64,000 bases of DNA from Acanthochlamys bracteata (taxonomy: Eukaryota; Streptophyta; Magnoliopsida; Pandanales; Velloziaceae): the NCBI GenBank assembly GCA_019914995.1, contig CM034136.1:4665270-4729269 (forward strand). Reading direction: 5' to 3'. A program made the position numbers and the translations under genes. Positions 12,701 to 26,112 of the stretch are shown here, piece after piece. How positions within the stretch are numbered: the first letter of the stretch is position 1; each line of letters begins with the position of its first letter. The notes beneath the pieces are model-generated. The model did not search any database, was not told where the DNA came from, and was given only the letters and a program-made list of their open reading frames with translations.

Positions 12701-14290
12701 ATATACTTCGTTAGCTATTTCGAGTACCTAAAACCATTGCATATAAAATTTAATGGTAGTTCGATATTTAGAAAGAATAAACTTCTGCTGTTACATAATG
12801 GACAAAGATGAGTAACACTTGACTGAAACTCCTACGCATAGAGAATAAGGACCCGTTTACCATTTTTGGCATCGCCATACCATGAACACTGATGATCATG
12901 GCAACAATTATAAAGACCATATATGGTCATGGAGCACACTGTGACGAAACAGTTCCACCTTTCATTGCCGTCTGTTAACATGAGACAAGAAATGAAATGC
13001 AACAAGAACTACTGCAAGCTGTTAATTGCTCGCTGCAGTGCAGTGCAGGCTTTAATTTCTGAGCATTATCTTCTGTGGTTGAAGTTTTGTCGGATTCGTC
13101 TCTATCTTCTTGTAATCTTTGTTTTTCAGACAAATAAGATCATTGTTCCCATATTCTGCAATACTGTTGATAGGGTTTCACTCTCATCCTGAATGAACAG
13201 AAAGCATATATAAGGGGCATGCTTAGCTTTGCTTATTCTTGCTTATATATTTGTGAAATAAAGGAACTTAGATTTATTTTTTAAATAAGAAGCTTATTGC
13301 ATATGTGCGTTTGGAAAGAATCAGCTGATTTATAGAATAAGTTGAAAATAATGTCTGGTAAAAAGTACTCATATGCTAATAGAAAAAGTATAAATAATTG
13401 AAATACACTTAATATATAATAGGTAATATATATGTTATATTTGCGTACCTTTTGATATATAATTTAATTGTTTTACTTCAATATTATTAAATTTATTTTA
13501 TTTTAATATTTTCAATAAATAATTATTATATTGTTAAAAAATTAATGCAAAATATTAACTAGTATTAAAAAGTATTAAGTTTTTAATATATTAAAAAGTT
13601 AAGATAAACAAATTAAATAATTATTAAATTAATGTTATTTAAGATTATTTATAGTTATAAGGCATATAAATAATTCGGCCTATACATTAAAAAATTTGAT
13701 CTAATTCAAAATTTTAAACCAACAATGTATTTCAAAAGATAAACTGCTTATCTAAACACTGATTCCTACTATTAGGAGCTTATTTAGATTTATAAATTTT
13801 AATTAAGTTTATCCAAATATAAGTAAGACAACACAATAATGAATAATCACTCCAGAAATAATCATTAATTAGTGAAGAAATATCAAAAGAACCACATTTG
13901 TCTTAGAAGCAGGAACTGGTAACATGGCAAGACAGATGCACAACTATTTGAAACAATTGAAGTAGTTCAACAATCAACCAAGTAAAGTTTCATTGTCGCA
14001 TGCTTTGGTTTGTTTGTTTTTTCTTTTTTTTGTTTTGAGAACTAGAGCCTGCTTGTACTAGAGATACCTCCTGTAAATAAGTTGAACGGTCGACATTACT
14101 TTCAATTACACATTATTTTATAAATATTTTATATTATTAAAAAAATTAGTATTTTACATTTTTTAAAATTTAGAAATTTCTAAAAAATTCAACTCATTTA
14201 AAAAAATTTAATATTTTTTATTTAAATATTTTTATTTTATAAACACTTCTTAACTATGAATAATTGAATGTCTAATGGGGTTGGAGCGAT
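9726..14290. other. Gene-poor AT-rich intergenic region
   Basis: About 4.6 kb without a convincing gene. It holds a (TC)10 microsatellite at 12221-12240, poly-A/T runs and TTTAATTTTTAATTTTTAA tracts at 11500-11640. A less AT-rich segment at about 12480-13190 could be a non-coding transcript. Its one short frame (12923-13192) has no recognisable domain. Confidence 0.4.
12221..12240. repeat. (TC)10 microsatellite
   Basis: Ten uninterrupted TC units. Confidence 0.95.
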
Positions 14291-14298
14291 GTAAGAAG

Positions 14299-14870
14299 CA
14301 TAGTTGTAAAACTCGGACTACCCCGCTCGGATCGATCCGAAAACTATCGATCCGGAACATATACCGGTCCGAATTTATAATAAAACCGGTTATGCAATCG
14401 ACCCATTTCGACCCGATCGACCCGCTCGTCCAGTTCCAACCGAATTAAATTAAATTTTAAAAAATTTAAATTTATAATATATTGATGCAAAAATAATTAT
14501 TAGTAGTATTATATTGAAATATAATATGTAGTTTATATTTGGATGTGATAATTAAAAAAAATAAGTTTGTGATATTTTACTTGTAAATATTTATATTTAG
14601 TGATTCTTAAGTTTTTATATTACTAATTCTGTTAAATTGTAAGAAAAATAACAAATTTATTTTAAATAAAGAATTTATTTTGAAATTTATTATTTAAAAT
14701 ATTTTTTGTTAGTTTATTTTTTTTATGCTTTCTAATATAAAAAAATAATAAACGTTTACGCTACCGTCAACGTGTCAACGTTTTGATATTTTTAACATGA
14801 CAGATCAATTCGTGATCCGTTGATTCGGACAGTTTTTTTGTTCAATATTTGGTCCATTTTTTACAACTAT
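14299..14870. mobile_element. Second non-autonomous hAT-like element (572 bp)
   Basis: Perfect 13-bp terminal inverted repeats CATAGTTGTAAAA, flanked by an 8-bp duplication with one mismatch (GTAAGAAG at 14291-14298, GTAAGAAA at 14871-14878). The left arm is rich in GATCCG/CGGATC words and the core is AT-rich. No transposase frame. Architecture is as in the 8281 element but the ends differ, so it is a separate family. Confidence 0.87.
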
Positions 14871-14878
14871 GGTAAGAA

Positions 14879-17119
14879 AAACTTAAATTCATTGCTAAGC
14901 TAATTAATTAAGCGACTATTTCTCAGTAATTAGCCTTCTAAACAGAAATAATAACTTTTCAAACCTGCAAAAGAAGCATGGCTGAAAGCAGTGACTGGGT
15001 TTAGGAAAAACAACATGGTTTTGCTTTGCCTATCATCTGTTGTGGCAACCATGATTGTAGTTGTGCCGAATCTGCTGATATTAAATAAAAACCCTGACCA
15101 TGATTATGTAAAACATTTAATATTTGTCAATTAGATACCTATTCAATTATGTTCAGATTAAAGATTCGAGGGTTATATAAAAAAATCTGGAAGCAACCCT
15201 ACCTGCCGGCTAAGTGCTCTGTTACCTAACCGCCTACAAATACATGCACCCGTGCGTGCGCATTGACTAAATAATTGCAACCAGAATCTTCGTGTATCTT
15301 AGCAAGAAGTAAGGGGAAAAAAATTGCTAAAAACTTCGGTAAACGTATGCTTTCAATTCAAGAGGACTTCCTAAAAATGCTTAAAACAAAAAAATTTTAA
15401 TAAAACGTATTACAATAAGTACTACTACTAAATACGCTCATAATAGATGCTTTGACAATTCTCTTGGAATGGCAAATAAAAATTCAAAGGCGTATAGAAA
15501 TATGCATGTATTTGATCTCAGTTGGTTTTCTAATCAAAACTTTATAACATATAAACAATAGCAGATAGCTCTATCTGTAGGTTATTAAATAAAAAAGAAA
15601 CTGGTTTCAGTTTCTTGCACACAACAGGGGTTAGACTCGTGAGACGCAGAAAAAATGTAGAAGCACCAACTTCGTACACTAACCAGCTGCATTCTTTTGC
15701 AGGTCAAACAAGGATTCCGAAGATCTAATTTTCTGTTCATACGCCCTAATATTCATCTCATTAGATCCAATATGAGCCCTCCAGTATATTAGGATTGTTT
15801 CAATTACATCAAAATTTATTTTTTAAAATTTTAAGTTCGATCACTTTACGTATCTCAATTATTATTTCAAACTATATTTTTATTTTCACAGCAATTTTAT
15901 TTTTATTAAAATTTAATTTTAAATATTATTTTATTTGTTTCAAACATCACTTTCGAATTTTATTTTTTACCGAACTCTACTTTCATAAAATTTAATTTTA
16001 TCAAAATTAGTTATTTATATTTAAAACACGTCATTAATTGAACTAGACATAATTATAAGAAAGATCAATTTAAGTTTTTTGTGTACATATATTCTAAGGA
16101 GATCCATTGTATGTATGCTGCAAATCCGAATAAAATAAAGTTCGACCATGATTTAATAGATTGTTTTTGAATTGGGTTCACAAATTGGATTATATATTGC
16201 TATATTTATTTTTATTTTTTCATTTCTATAATATAATTTTGGAAATCATAAAAAGCATGAAACTAGGACAACTTGCCTTGGTAGAATATCAAACTCCAAA
16301 TCTCAAAAGTACTGTATTTCGTCCTCGAAACAAGGGATTTGATGCAGATAGTGGAAGAACCCCAACTGCTGATGGTCTATAACTCCTTTTAGGTTCGGCT
16401 TTGCTACTATTTAGACCTTGACTACTGCCCCAAATAAACATTGTTAATTTTCTATCACACTACCGATGCTGAAAAAACATCAGGCACTGTTCACTTTGCT
16501 CAATGATTGTGAACAAATAGCAGGCAAAAACACCGATGGGCAGCAAGAGATTGAAGTGATTGTTTTACTTCTCCATGCTCTGTACTTAGGGAGAAGTTTT
16601 CATGGATATGTTAAAAGCAATTGAAGGAGACAACGAGTGTAGAACCCACACATAAAAGAAAAAATATGTGTATATTTTTTATTATATATTTTTATTATTT
16701 AAAATTTTATTTAATAAGATTTTTTTATTATATATTTTTATTATTTTTTTAAATAAAAAAATTAAAATTCTATTTTAAATAATTTTTTTATATTTTTACT
16801 AACTTAGGCGTTCCCTTCTTCCCTTTGTAGCAAAAGAAGGCACCTTTGCTAACTTAAGCCATGCTTTAAAACCAAAAGAATTTCATTTTCTTTGTTCAAA
16901 TTTTGAGTTTGACTATTTCATATTTTTTAATTGCTACAAGAAATTTTATTTTATTTTCACATTAAATTTTATTTTAACCAAAATTTCATTTTAAATTTTA
17001 TTTTACATGTTTCAGTTATTATCTCAAACTTTATTTTTATCGAATTTTATTTTTTATCGAACTTATTTTTATAAAATTTATTTTTGTGAAATTTATTTTC
17101 ACGCAATTAAAGCCAATAT
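14879..17119. other. AT-rich intergenic region
   Basis: No supported gene. Frames at 15795-15995 and 16161-16382 are low-complexity (Phe/Ile/Leu/Asn/Lys-rich) translations of AT-rich DNA. Stretches at about 15795-16020 and 16905-17100 share phrases such as TTCAAACTTTATTTTTATCGAATTTTATTTT, suggesting copies of one AT-rich repeat. Confidence 0.4.
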
Positions 17120-18024
17120 AGTCAGACTCAGCCGCGACCAGCCAGGTTCGATCGAAAATTGGCAATCCGGTCCCCGTTCGGATCGAGTCACTTGTTTAGC
17201 GAGCCATCGGGGGTCCGGTAGCGAGTATCGCGATTGTTCAGCGTTTTGGTTCGCAAAGATGAAGATGTTATCGTCCGACGAGAAATGGAGAATCGAGAGG
17301 AGATTATCGTTCTTCAGCTGGCATTTCCGAGTCTTCCGTATGATAGTTAATAACTGCCCTCATTCTATAATAGCTTCGGAACAAACTCATAATAATAAGC
17401 GTCGATGCCTTCGACGACGATCATCGTTCGCCATACGAAAGGACTTGATTAGTGGCATACCAACGCGGGGCAAGGTAAGAATCCAATTTTCTCTAGTTGC
17501 ACCGACGATTAAGGCAAGCATTGAAGTACCGAATCCGTTGCGATCAATCACCGTGTCCATCGGTATGAGCAAGGATTTCAGAGCTATAGAAGCCGCCTGA
17601 GGAACACCAGGTGTTAGTAGTTCAAAGAGGACGTATCGTGTTTGATTGAATGTCGTACTCCATTGAATGAGCTCAACTGAAGGGTCACCGTCGGCAAAAG
17701 CACTTGAGCAGCTTTCACAATAGCCGGAGACCGGCGCTGGTTTGGTCGAACATTATAACGGTGTGTACTGAGTTAATGCCACGTATATTGCTACAATACT
17801 GGAGCTGTTAAGTAGAAGCTTCCCACTGACCTTTAAAAACCACTCTGTCTTTGCTGCTGCAAGTACTAGCCAAAGATTTCTCTGAAAATCATAGCCAGAG
17901 TTTTCGTAGGCGCTAAAGAACACCGAATATTGATCCAGTAGATCGATCCGGTAAACCGTCAGATAAACCGATAATTTGGTGATCGGTAGTTTTTTCGAGT
18001 CGATATTCGGATTAGAGTCTGACT
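17120..18024. mobile_element. GC-richer insert with 10-bp inverted ends and coding-like content
   Basis: A 905-bp block clearly richer in GC than its AT-rich left flank, bounded by the exact inverted repeat AGTCAGACTC (17120-17129; reverse complement at 18015-18024). The ends carry GATCCGG/GATCGA words like those in the 14299 element. I could not find a convincing target-site duplication. Inside, two frames overlap on opposite strands. The plus-strand frame 17007-17600 enters from the AT-rich flank. A minus-strand frame is open from 17752 to 17387 (121 codons; first Met at 17572) and contains FGTSMLALIVGATREN. I recognise neither. A DNA element carrying captured host sequence is possible, but higher GC alone also lengthens stop-free stretches. 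Confidence 0.45.
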
Positions 18025-18636
18025 TGTAAAATTAAAATGCTGTCTTAAAATTTTGTAAACCAAACACTGTTTCCCTCAGGCCTACTCACGGGCAAAGCAC
18101 GTGACTTCGTTCCCACTTGGATCCAGGGGCCACCGCGCCTGTGTCCATTCCACTATTTAAACATGAAGCCATGGTTGGCCCGGGAATCGTTCTCCTATGA
18201 TGACCAGCTATGCAAAAGATTCATTGTCTTTGCTGATGTGTCACGTCGTAAACCGTCCAATACTCCACCTTGCCTGGCCAATCAACTGATGTCGACCGTT
18301 TGATCTTCTACCATGACCAAGTTGTTTCCTTTCATTATTTCTTCTCTCCTCTAGTGTTCCAGAAAGCTTTCTTTTTCTTTTAGAAACAGAAGCCAAAAAA
18401 AGGGAAATAAAAACCGTAGAAACCAAAACATGTTCGCTTTAAATTGCATCCAATAGAAATCCTCTTTTTGAGAGAAATCAAAATCTCCAATCCCAAGTAG
18501 CCAGTCTTCCTACGGTTTCTCTCTCTCTCCTGCTCAAAAAGGTTTGGGTTGACCATGCCACCACCCGCCCAACTCAAACTTCACCCTTAAAAACGCCCTC
18601 CATCCTTCTCTTCAATCCCCACTCTTACTGCAAACC
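18025..18636 (+). promoter_or_regulatory. Upstream region of the cytokinin dehydrogenase gene
   Basis: Contains a CACGTG-like G-box core at about 18098 (AGCACGTGAC), CT-rich tracts near 18520-18535, and a possible TATA-type element CACTATTTAAACA at about 18150. The stretch 18587-18636 just before the ATG is C/T-rich leader-like. Minus-strand frames here (18241-18577) are shadows. Confidence 0.35.
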
Positions 18637-20618
<1,982 letters not shown>

Positions 20619-21155
20619 CATTCAGTGCAGAAAATCAGTTTTTCTGTGCTAAAATCACCATGGCACTGTTTGACATAGAAGAAGCTTAGGCATATTGCAG
20701 AAGATCCAGAGCAACTCAGGTACAAAGCAGAATGGAAAGTCTCAAGTTCGTCACAATCCTGATGCCACCAAAATGAACTTAACACTAGCAGGCTACTAAT
20801 TACTAGATATCACTTCGATAGCATCTTCACAAATGACATGTAAATAGTTAAAGACCTTAACATCAGTAGATATATATCTAGTTGGTGCAAGCCTTAGAGT
20901 TACAAATGTATCTTCCTAGTCATCAAGTAGAGTGGTAACATTGTTTATTTCAAATACTCATATAAGAGTATATATGACTGATAAGCTAACGAGAAACCTT
21001 ATGAAGTATTTTAACATGCAAGAATGCTTAAAACAGATTTTTGCTTGTTAAAGGGAACATCCAACTTACTTTGTGTAGGACTTAAAGATCCCACTCACCA
21101 ACTAAAATGTACAATACTAAAAGCAACAAAGTTTACTCGTAAGATGAGATTGATT
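20619..21155. other. 3' flanks of two convergent genes
   Basis: Probably the 3' UTR of the CKX gene followed by that of the minus-strand gene ending at 21156. I see no additional coding sequence. Confidence 0.4.
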
Positions 21156-23030
21156 TTATTCAGCAGCCTTGGGTACAATCCACCCAAGACCAGGCCTCTG
21201 TCTTTTTCCCTCGAGGTTTTTCATAGGCCTGTGCATCAAGAAGGGATTCCTTAAATGGGTAGAATCAATTGCAGCAGGCAGCAGACTGTCTAGATCACCT
21301 TTGTCTCCAAAACCTCTCTCTTGTTAAATCCTCAGTTGTTGTGGCAGCTTCCAAATACACCTTTCCGGAGACTCCCATATTGCTCCTTGGTCCGTAGCCC
21401 CTCCTTCCTTGGGGCTTTCCATGCTAACTCTTCTGACCATCCAGATAACCTACACCTTGTTCTGCAGGACTTCTTTTCGCTCTTCATAACTCTTTCTGTC
21501 ATAGGACCATCCATGACGTCTTTCGATATAAACCTGAAAAAAAAGAGGGGACAGTCACAGTACAACAACTCGTGAAGTTCAGAGATTACAACTTGCACAA
21601 TAAGGTCGGCCATCAACAATTCCATGACACAGGTTAGTTACTGAATGTCAGCCCATCTAAAACAGCTAACTGAAGTTAACAAGACAGAGATGCTCCAGGC
21701 ACGAATGGAGAGCAGCAAATTCTAGAACCAATTAGGTAAACAATGCATTATACCTATCCTGGCACTTTCCAAGTCTACCAGTTGTTTGATGGCAAATGAT
21801 AAAGCTTTAACCAAGTCCATGTGGGTATAGATTAGTTAAATAAAACCAGAATCTAGAATGCCATGAAAACTGGACGATGGTTGTTGAGCATCTGTAGATG
21901 CTACAATGTCAATGGAATTGCAATTACTGGTACATTAAACCTCCATATGAACACAGTTTTTGGATTGCACTCGCCTATTGTCTTCTTCCACGAAGTACCA
22001 TCACGTTATGTACATTTGTCTACAAAGTTCCTAAACTCAATTCGTGTCTGTATGTAAGTTTAACCTAAACTTGTTTTACTCCACTAGTACTTAAGCACAA
22101 TAAGAAAGTACGCATAGTCACATCAAAGGTGTAAGTATCTAAACCTGAGGTCTCAGCCTCTCTGGTTGATTCAAATATTGGCCTATCTTTCACAAAACTT
22201 AGTCAGATGAGTATTTGCTTGCAGTCATAGGCACATCCCAAGCATTATCTTCCAGTAAAATACACAAATTACTTATTACCTGGTTTTTGCTTCTTAAAGG
22301 ACCTTGTTACTAGTGTTGGATTACAGTTTCTTCATGTCCTATCTCTCTGAACTAGAATCATGAAATTGTTGGCATATAGAAGGTATGATCTCTAAGAGCT
22401 ACACTGTCCTGCTCACTTGAGTCCCACAAAACTCATGCTCGCATGGACAATTAATACCAATTCTGACTGCAAATAATCTTCTATTTGGCAAAACTTTCAA
22501 CGTAAATCAACTAACTGATTGAATGTTTTTCCAATTTCCATGAATGATATATATGCATAGATCAAGTGTCCCACTGCAAACAATCGAACACGAAGCCACT
22601 TATCTTCATCTGCCCCCGCAGACTTTTAGAATTTCAACCACTAGACCTCTTAAACTGCTGCTTCATGGATTAGGAAACACAATAACTACAAGAACATCAA
22701 TACCATAAATCATCACAATTGTAAGTTTTTAACATAAACTAGAAGCACAACATCATCAAATTCATTAAAGAATATTTGGCATTGAAAGTCTAAAATATAT
22801 TAAGCATACGAATTCATAGAAAACAGTGAAAAATTAAAAACAAAAAACCACTCAATTACAAGAACCATCAACAATTAAGAAAGCAAAGCAACAGTTTCTA
22901 ACGAAATTTATCAGCGCACATAAGTTGTTCGACAGAATGCCGCTAAGAAGAGAAGAATTTACTTGTCTTCGCGAACTAGTGCTTGCAGCAGAGTTGATTG
23001 GGTACAAAACTGTGATCTATTAGATGCCCA
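21156..23030 (-). CDS. Unresolved small multi-exon gene, product unknown
   Basis: I do not recognise the product. The last exon is the clearest: minus-strand frame 21323-21156 ends RQRPGLGWIVPKAAE-stop, with an AG acceptor just upstream. A preceding exon starts at 21533 after TTTTTTTTCAG and reads YIERRHGWSYDRKSYEERKE, with a possible donor AAG|GTGTAG near 21458. The two join in phase. Further coding-like pieces lie near 22600-22510 (KWLRVRLFAVGHLIYAYISF) and 22480-22430 (RIGINCPCEHEFCG, donor GTGAGC), but I could not link all phases. A non-coding first exon may end at 22963 (GACAA|GTAAAT). It is convergent with CKX. It could equally be a decaying gene. Confidence 0.4.
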
Positions 23031-26000
23031 CTCTTTTAGGAATTAAAACAACGGTTAGGCGAATTAGTGGACACCAACCCGTCTAAACCTTAAATAAATG
23101 ATTTTAAAAAAAAAAAATAAATAAAAGTGAAGTGAGTTAGCGAGTGTTGGCCTTTGAATTTTATTTTCTTTTTTATGAATGATTTTCTGTACTCCAACCT
23201 AACAAAATCTGTGGTTTAGATGAGAGTTTATTACTTCCTTATAAGTTTCAAAATAAACATCTCTGATATATAGGATGTACTTTAATTATATTGTGAATAA
23301 CTTTCAACTTTCAATTGGGCAATAAGGAAAAATGAGCCCAATTCTTTATAAACATTATCTTAAATCATTGATAAATAATTTGAGACTAAGATCATACTTA
23401 GAAAAGATTTTCTCTCTTAACTTTTTATTTTACGTTTTTCAATAAAGCTTCTAAGATATTCTACAAAATTTTAAAATTTTTTGAAAAGTATAGAAAAATT
23501 CTACGTCGTGAAATCTTCTTATTAGTTATGTTTATTATGAAGTAAAAAAATAAGACTCAATTTTAAAAATTTTTTAAAATATCCCTATTTTTAGAAAAGC
23601 TCATTTTCAATAAGCATTTTCAAATATCTCCGAAATTTTTTTTAACACATGCCCTCTATTATAGTGATTTTTTTTTGAATTGAACTGATACAAGCTACTT
23701 GCCTTATAATAAATTTGAAAAAAAATAAAATGAGTTATCTGTCCTGAAATAAAATGGGCTATTTGTTCTATAATATAGCAAATAGCTGTCCTTGAATGAA
23801 ATAGGTTATCTGCTCTGAAATAAAATAGACTATTTGTCCTAAAAATGAGGTGAGCTATTTATTCTATAATATAGCAAACAACTATTTTTAGATGAAATGG
23901 ACTATCTGCACTGAAATGAAGCAAATTATTTGCACTAAATGTAACGCACAATTATTCTTAAATAAAACGGACTATCTTTTTTGAAATAAAACGAACAATT
24001 TTGTCCCACAATAAAGCCGACCATAAAGATCTTAAATAATATGTATAATAAAGTTAAATTTAGCCCACATCATATCATATAACGAATTTAGAATTACTCT
24101 TAAAACTAATTGAGAATGAAAAAAGTAAGCCTAATTTTTTATTAATATCATTTCAGAACTATTGATAAGTAATGTGGGATCAAAATTTTTCTTTAACATA
24201 TATGAAATGAGTTTCGCAAAAATATTTGTAAAAATAAAATTGTTGAGTAGTTTAATTTTGTAAAATTAAAATTTGAAATAATAATTAAAATATATAAAAT
24301 AAAAAAATTAAAATTTGAAAATAAATAGGGTTCTTTTCGAATAAAACCGCCCATACCATAACATAAATAAAGATATTATAAGAAACCAATACACACAACC
24401 CCACTATTTCAATCATTTCACAAACTACCATTTCTGTATACTCTTTCGACCCATTAATATTAAAATCGGCTTCTTATAAAAATATATATAATTTTAGAAA
24501 ATTAAAATGCATTTTATACTTATAAGTCTCCTCTTCCTGAATCTTCCTACGTAACTACCGAAGAACCGGCACGCTTCGCCTTTAAAATTTAGAGCTCGTT
24601 TGGATGTGTCATTATTTCAACTTTTTATTTGTATTTTTAAACTTTAAAACATACAAAAATTTATATATTATATATTTTTTTATAAAAAAAGTAAAATTAA
24701 AATTAAATTTTCTTTATAATTTTATTATTCTAAAAATTTGTATTTTATAAACGATTAAAACTTTAGTTAATATTTTAAATAGAAGACCGATCGAAATAAT
24801 AAGAAAACGTGTTGACAGAAATAGGACAACCAAAAGTTAAAAAAAAAAGAATTTTAGAAAATTTTAAAAGTAAGACTTTTTTATTTAAAAAATAATTAAT
24901 AATAAAATTTTGATATAAAATTTTTATATTTTTAAAAAATTAAAAAATTTATATAAATATTTTAGAAGCTTTACTAAAAAATATGAAAAAAATTAGAAAA
25001 AAGCTTTTTCAAACATAAGCTAAGAGCATATTTAGTGGTGCTTTCTAGTGTTATCATTTCAATTGTTTCTTATATTTTTTGTAATATTTTATAATATTTA
25101 TAAAAAATTTTAAAAAATTTGAAAAGTAGCAAACATTTAAAAATTTCTGTACTATTTATTTTTATTTTTTTAAATAAAAAAATTAAAAGTTGTTTTTAAA
25201 AAATTCTCAAGGTGCTTTCATTTTAGAAAGAGTTTTTTTAAAAAGAATTTCCAAACATTCTCTTTGCTGTAACCTTAATTTTTATTTCTGAAAAGTTTTC
25301 TTAATATTCTTGAAAATATAAAATATAATTATTCTTTTTTAAACTAAAACACTAGTTTTAAAAAAAATTACAAAAAATTGTGGAGAATTCACCTCTCTTT
25401 AATTCCTTTAACTATTTTTATCGGTATATTTAACATAAAATTTAATCATATAAAATAAATTTCACAAAAATAAAATTTTTAAATAAAATTAGGTAAATAA
25501 TAAAATTCAGGAGGGGTAATTGGTAATATATGAAGTAATGAAGTAAGCTTGAAATAAAAATTTGATAAAGTAAATTTTATGTAAAAATAAATAAATTTGA
25601 AATAATAATAAACTATATGAAGTACAGAAAATTTAAATTTTGGAATAGGAGTAAATTTGGTTATAATTTTGAAATACCTACTTAACGGACCCGTACTGTT
25701 ATAGTGTTTTCGGAACAATCAACATATTTTTGGAAATTTTTCTATTCCAAATTTTTATTTTATATTATTTTATAAAATTTTAAGAATATGTTACAGAATT
25801 TTTAAAAAATTTTTAAAATATAAAAAAGTTTTACATCATAAACTTGTTTAATTATTTTTTATTATCTTTTTAAAATAAATAATAAAATTTATCTTTAAAA
25901 AGTTTTTAAATATTTTTTTCGAAAAACTTCTTTTTAATAAATAATTCCAAACATCCCAAAATCAGCTATTTACTTTCTCACCCTTCCCTCCCTCCGCTTC

Positions 26001-26112
26001 TTTTTCTTTCTCGCATCACCGCGGAGTCACGCCGGGCCTCGCCGGCGCCGCTCTAACAAAAAATTCAAATTTTATTCAGTTTCTTTCTCTCGATCTTTAA
26101 TCCATTAATTGA
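23031..26112. other. AT-rich spacer and 5' flank of the TPR-J gene
   Basis: Contains several degraded elements with ends such as GTTTGGATGTGTC (24598) and TTCCAAACATTCTC (about 25250), poly-A/T arms and the phrase shared with 9360-9425. The last 130 bases (pyrimidine-rich, then CGCCGGCGCCGCT) are the likely leader of the downstream gene. The frame 25479-25718 (-) is AT-rich noise. Confidence 0.45.
23727..24025. repeat. Degenerate nested tandem repeat
   Basis: A unit of about 24 bases, approximately GAAATAAAATGGGCTATTTG plus TCCT, recurs roughly a dozen times with substitutions (GGGCTATTTGTTCT, AGACTATTTGTCCT, GGACTATCTGCACT). A higher-order block containing TCTATAATATAGCAAA repeats at about 23771 and 23863. 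The array decays towards both ends. Confidence 0.75.

Noticed and set aside
12480-13200. Less AT-rich segment that might be a microRNA precursor or non-coding RNA
   Set aside because: I looked for well-known plant miRNA sequences and convincing hairpins and found none.
15795-15995. 66-codon frame rich in Phe and Ile that looks like a membrane protein
   Set aside because: Composition artefact of T-rich DNA; a similar stretch recurs at 16905-17100.
18241-18577. Two minus-strand frames in the CKX promoter
   Set aside because: No domain; they overlap the CT-rich leader and carry no splice or start context.
23727-24025. Possible CRISPR-like array
   Set aside because: Units are degenerate and contiguous without unique spacers, and the genome is clearly plant nuclear.
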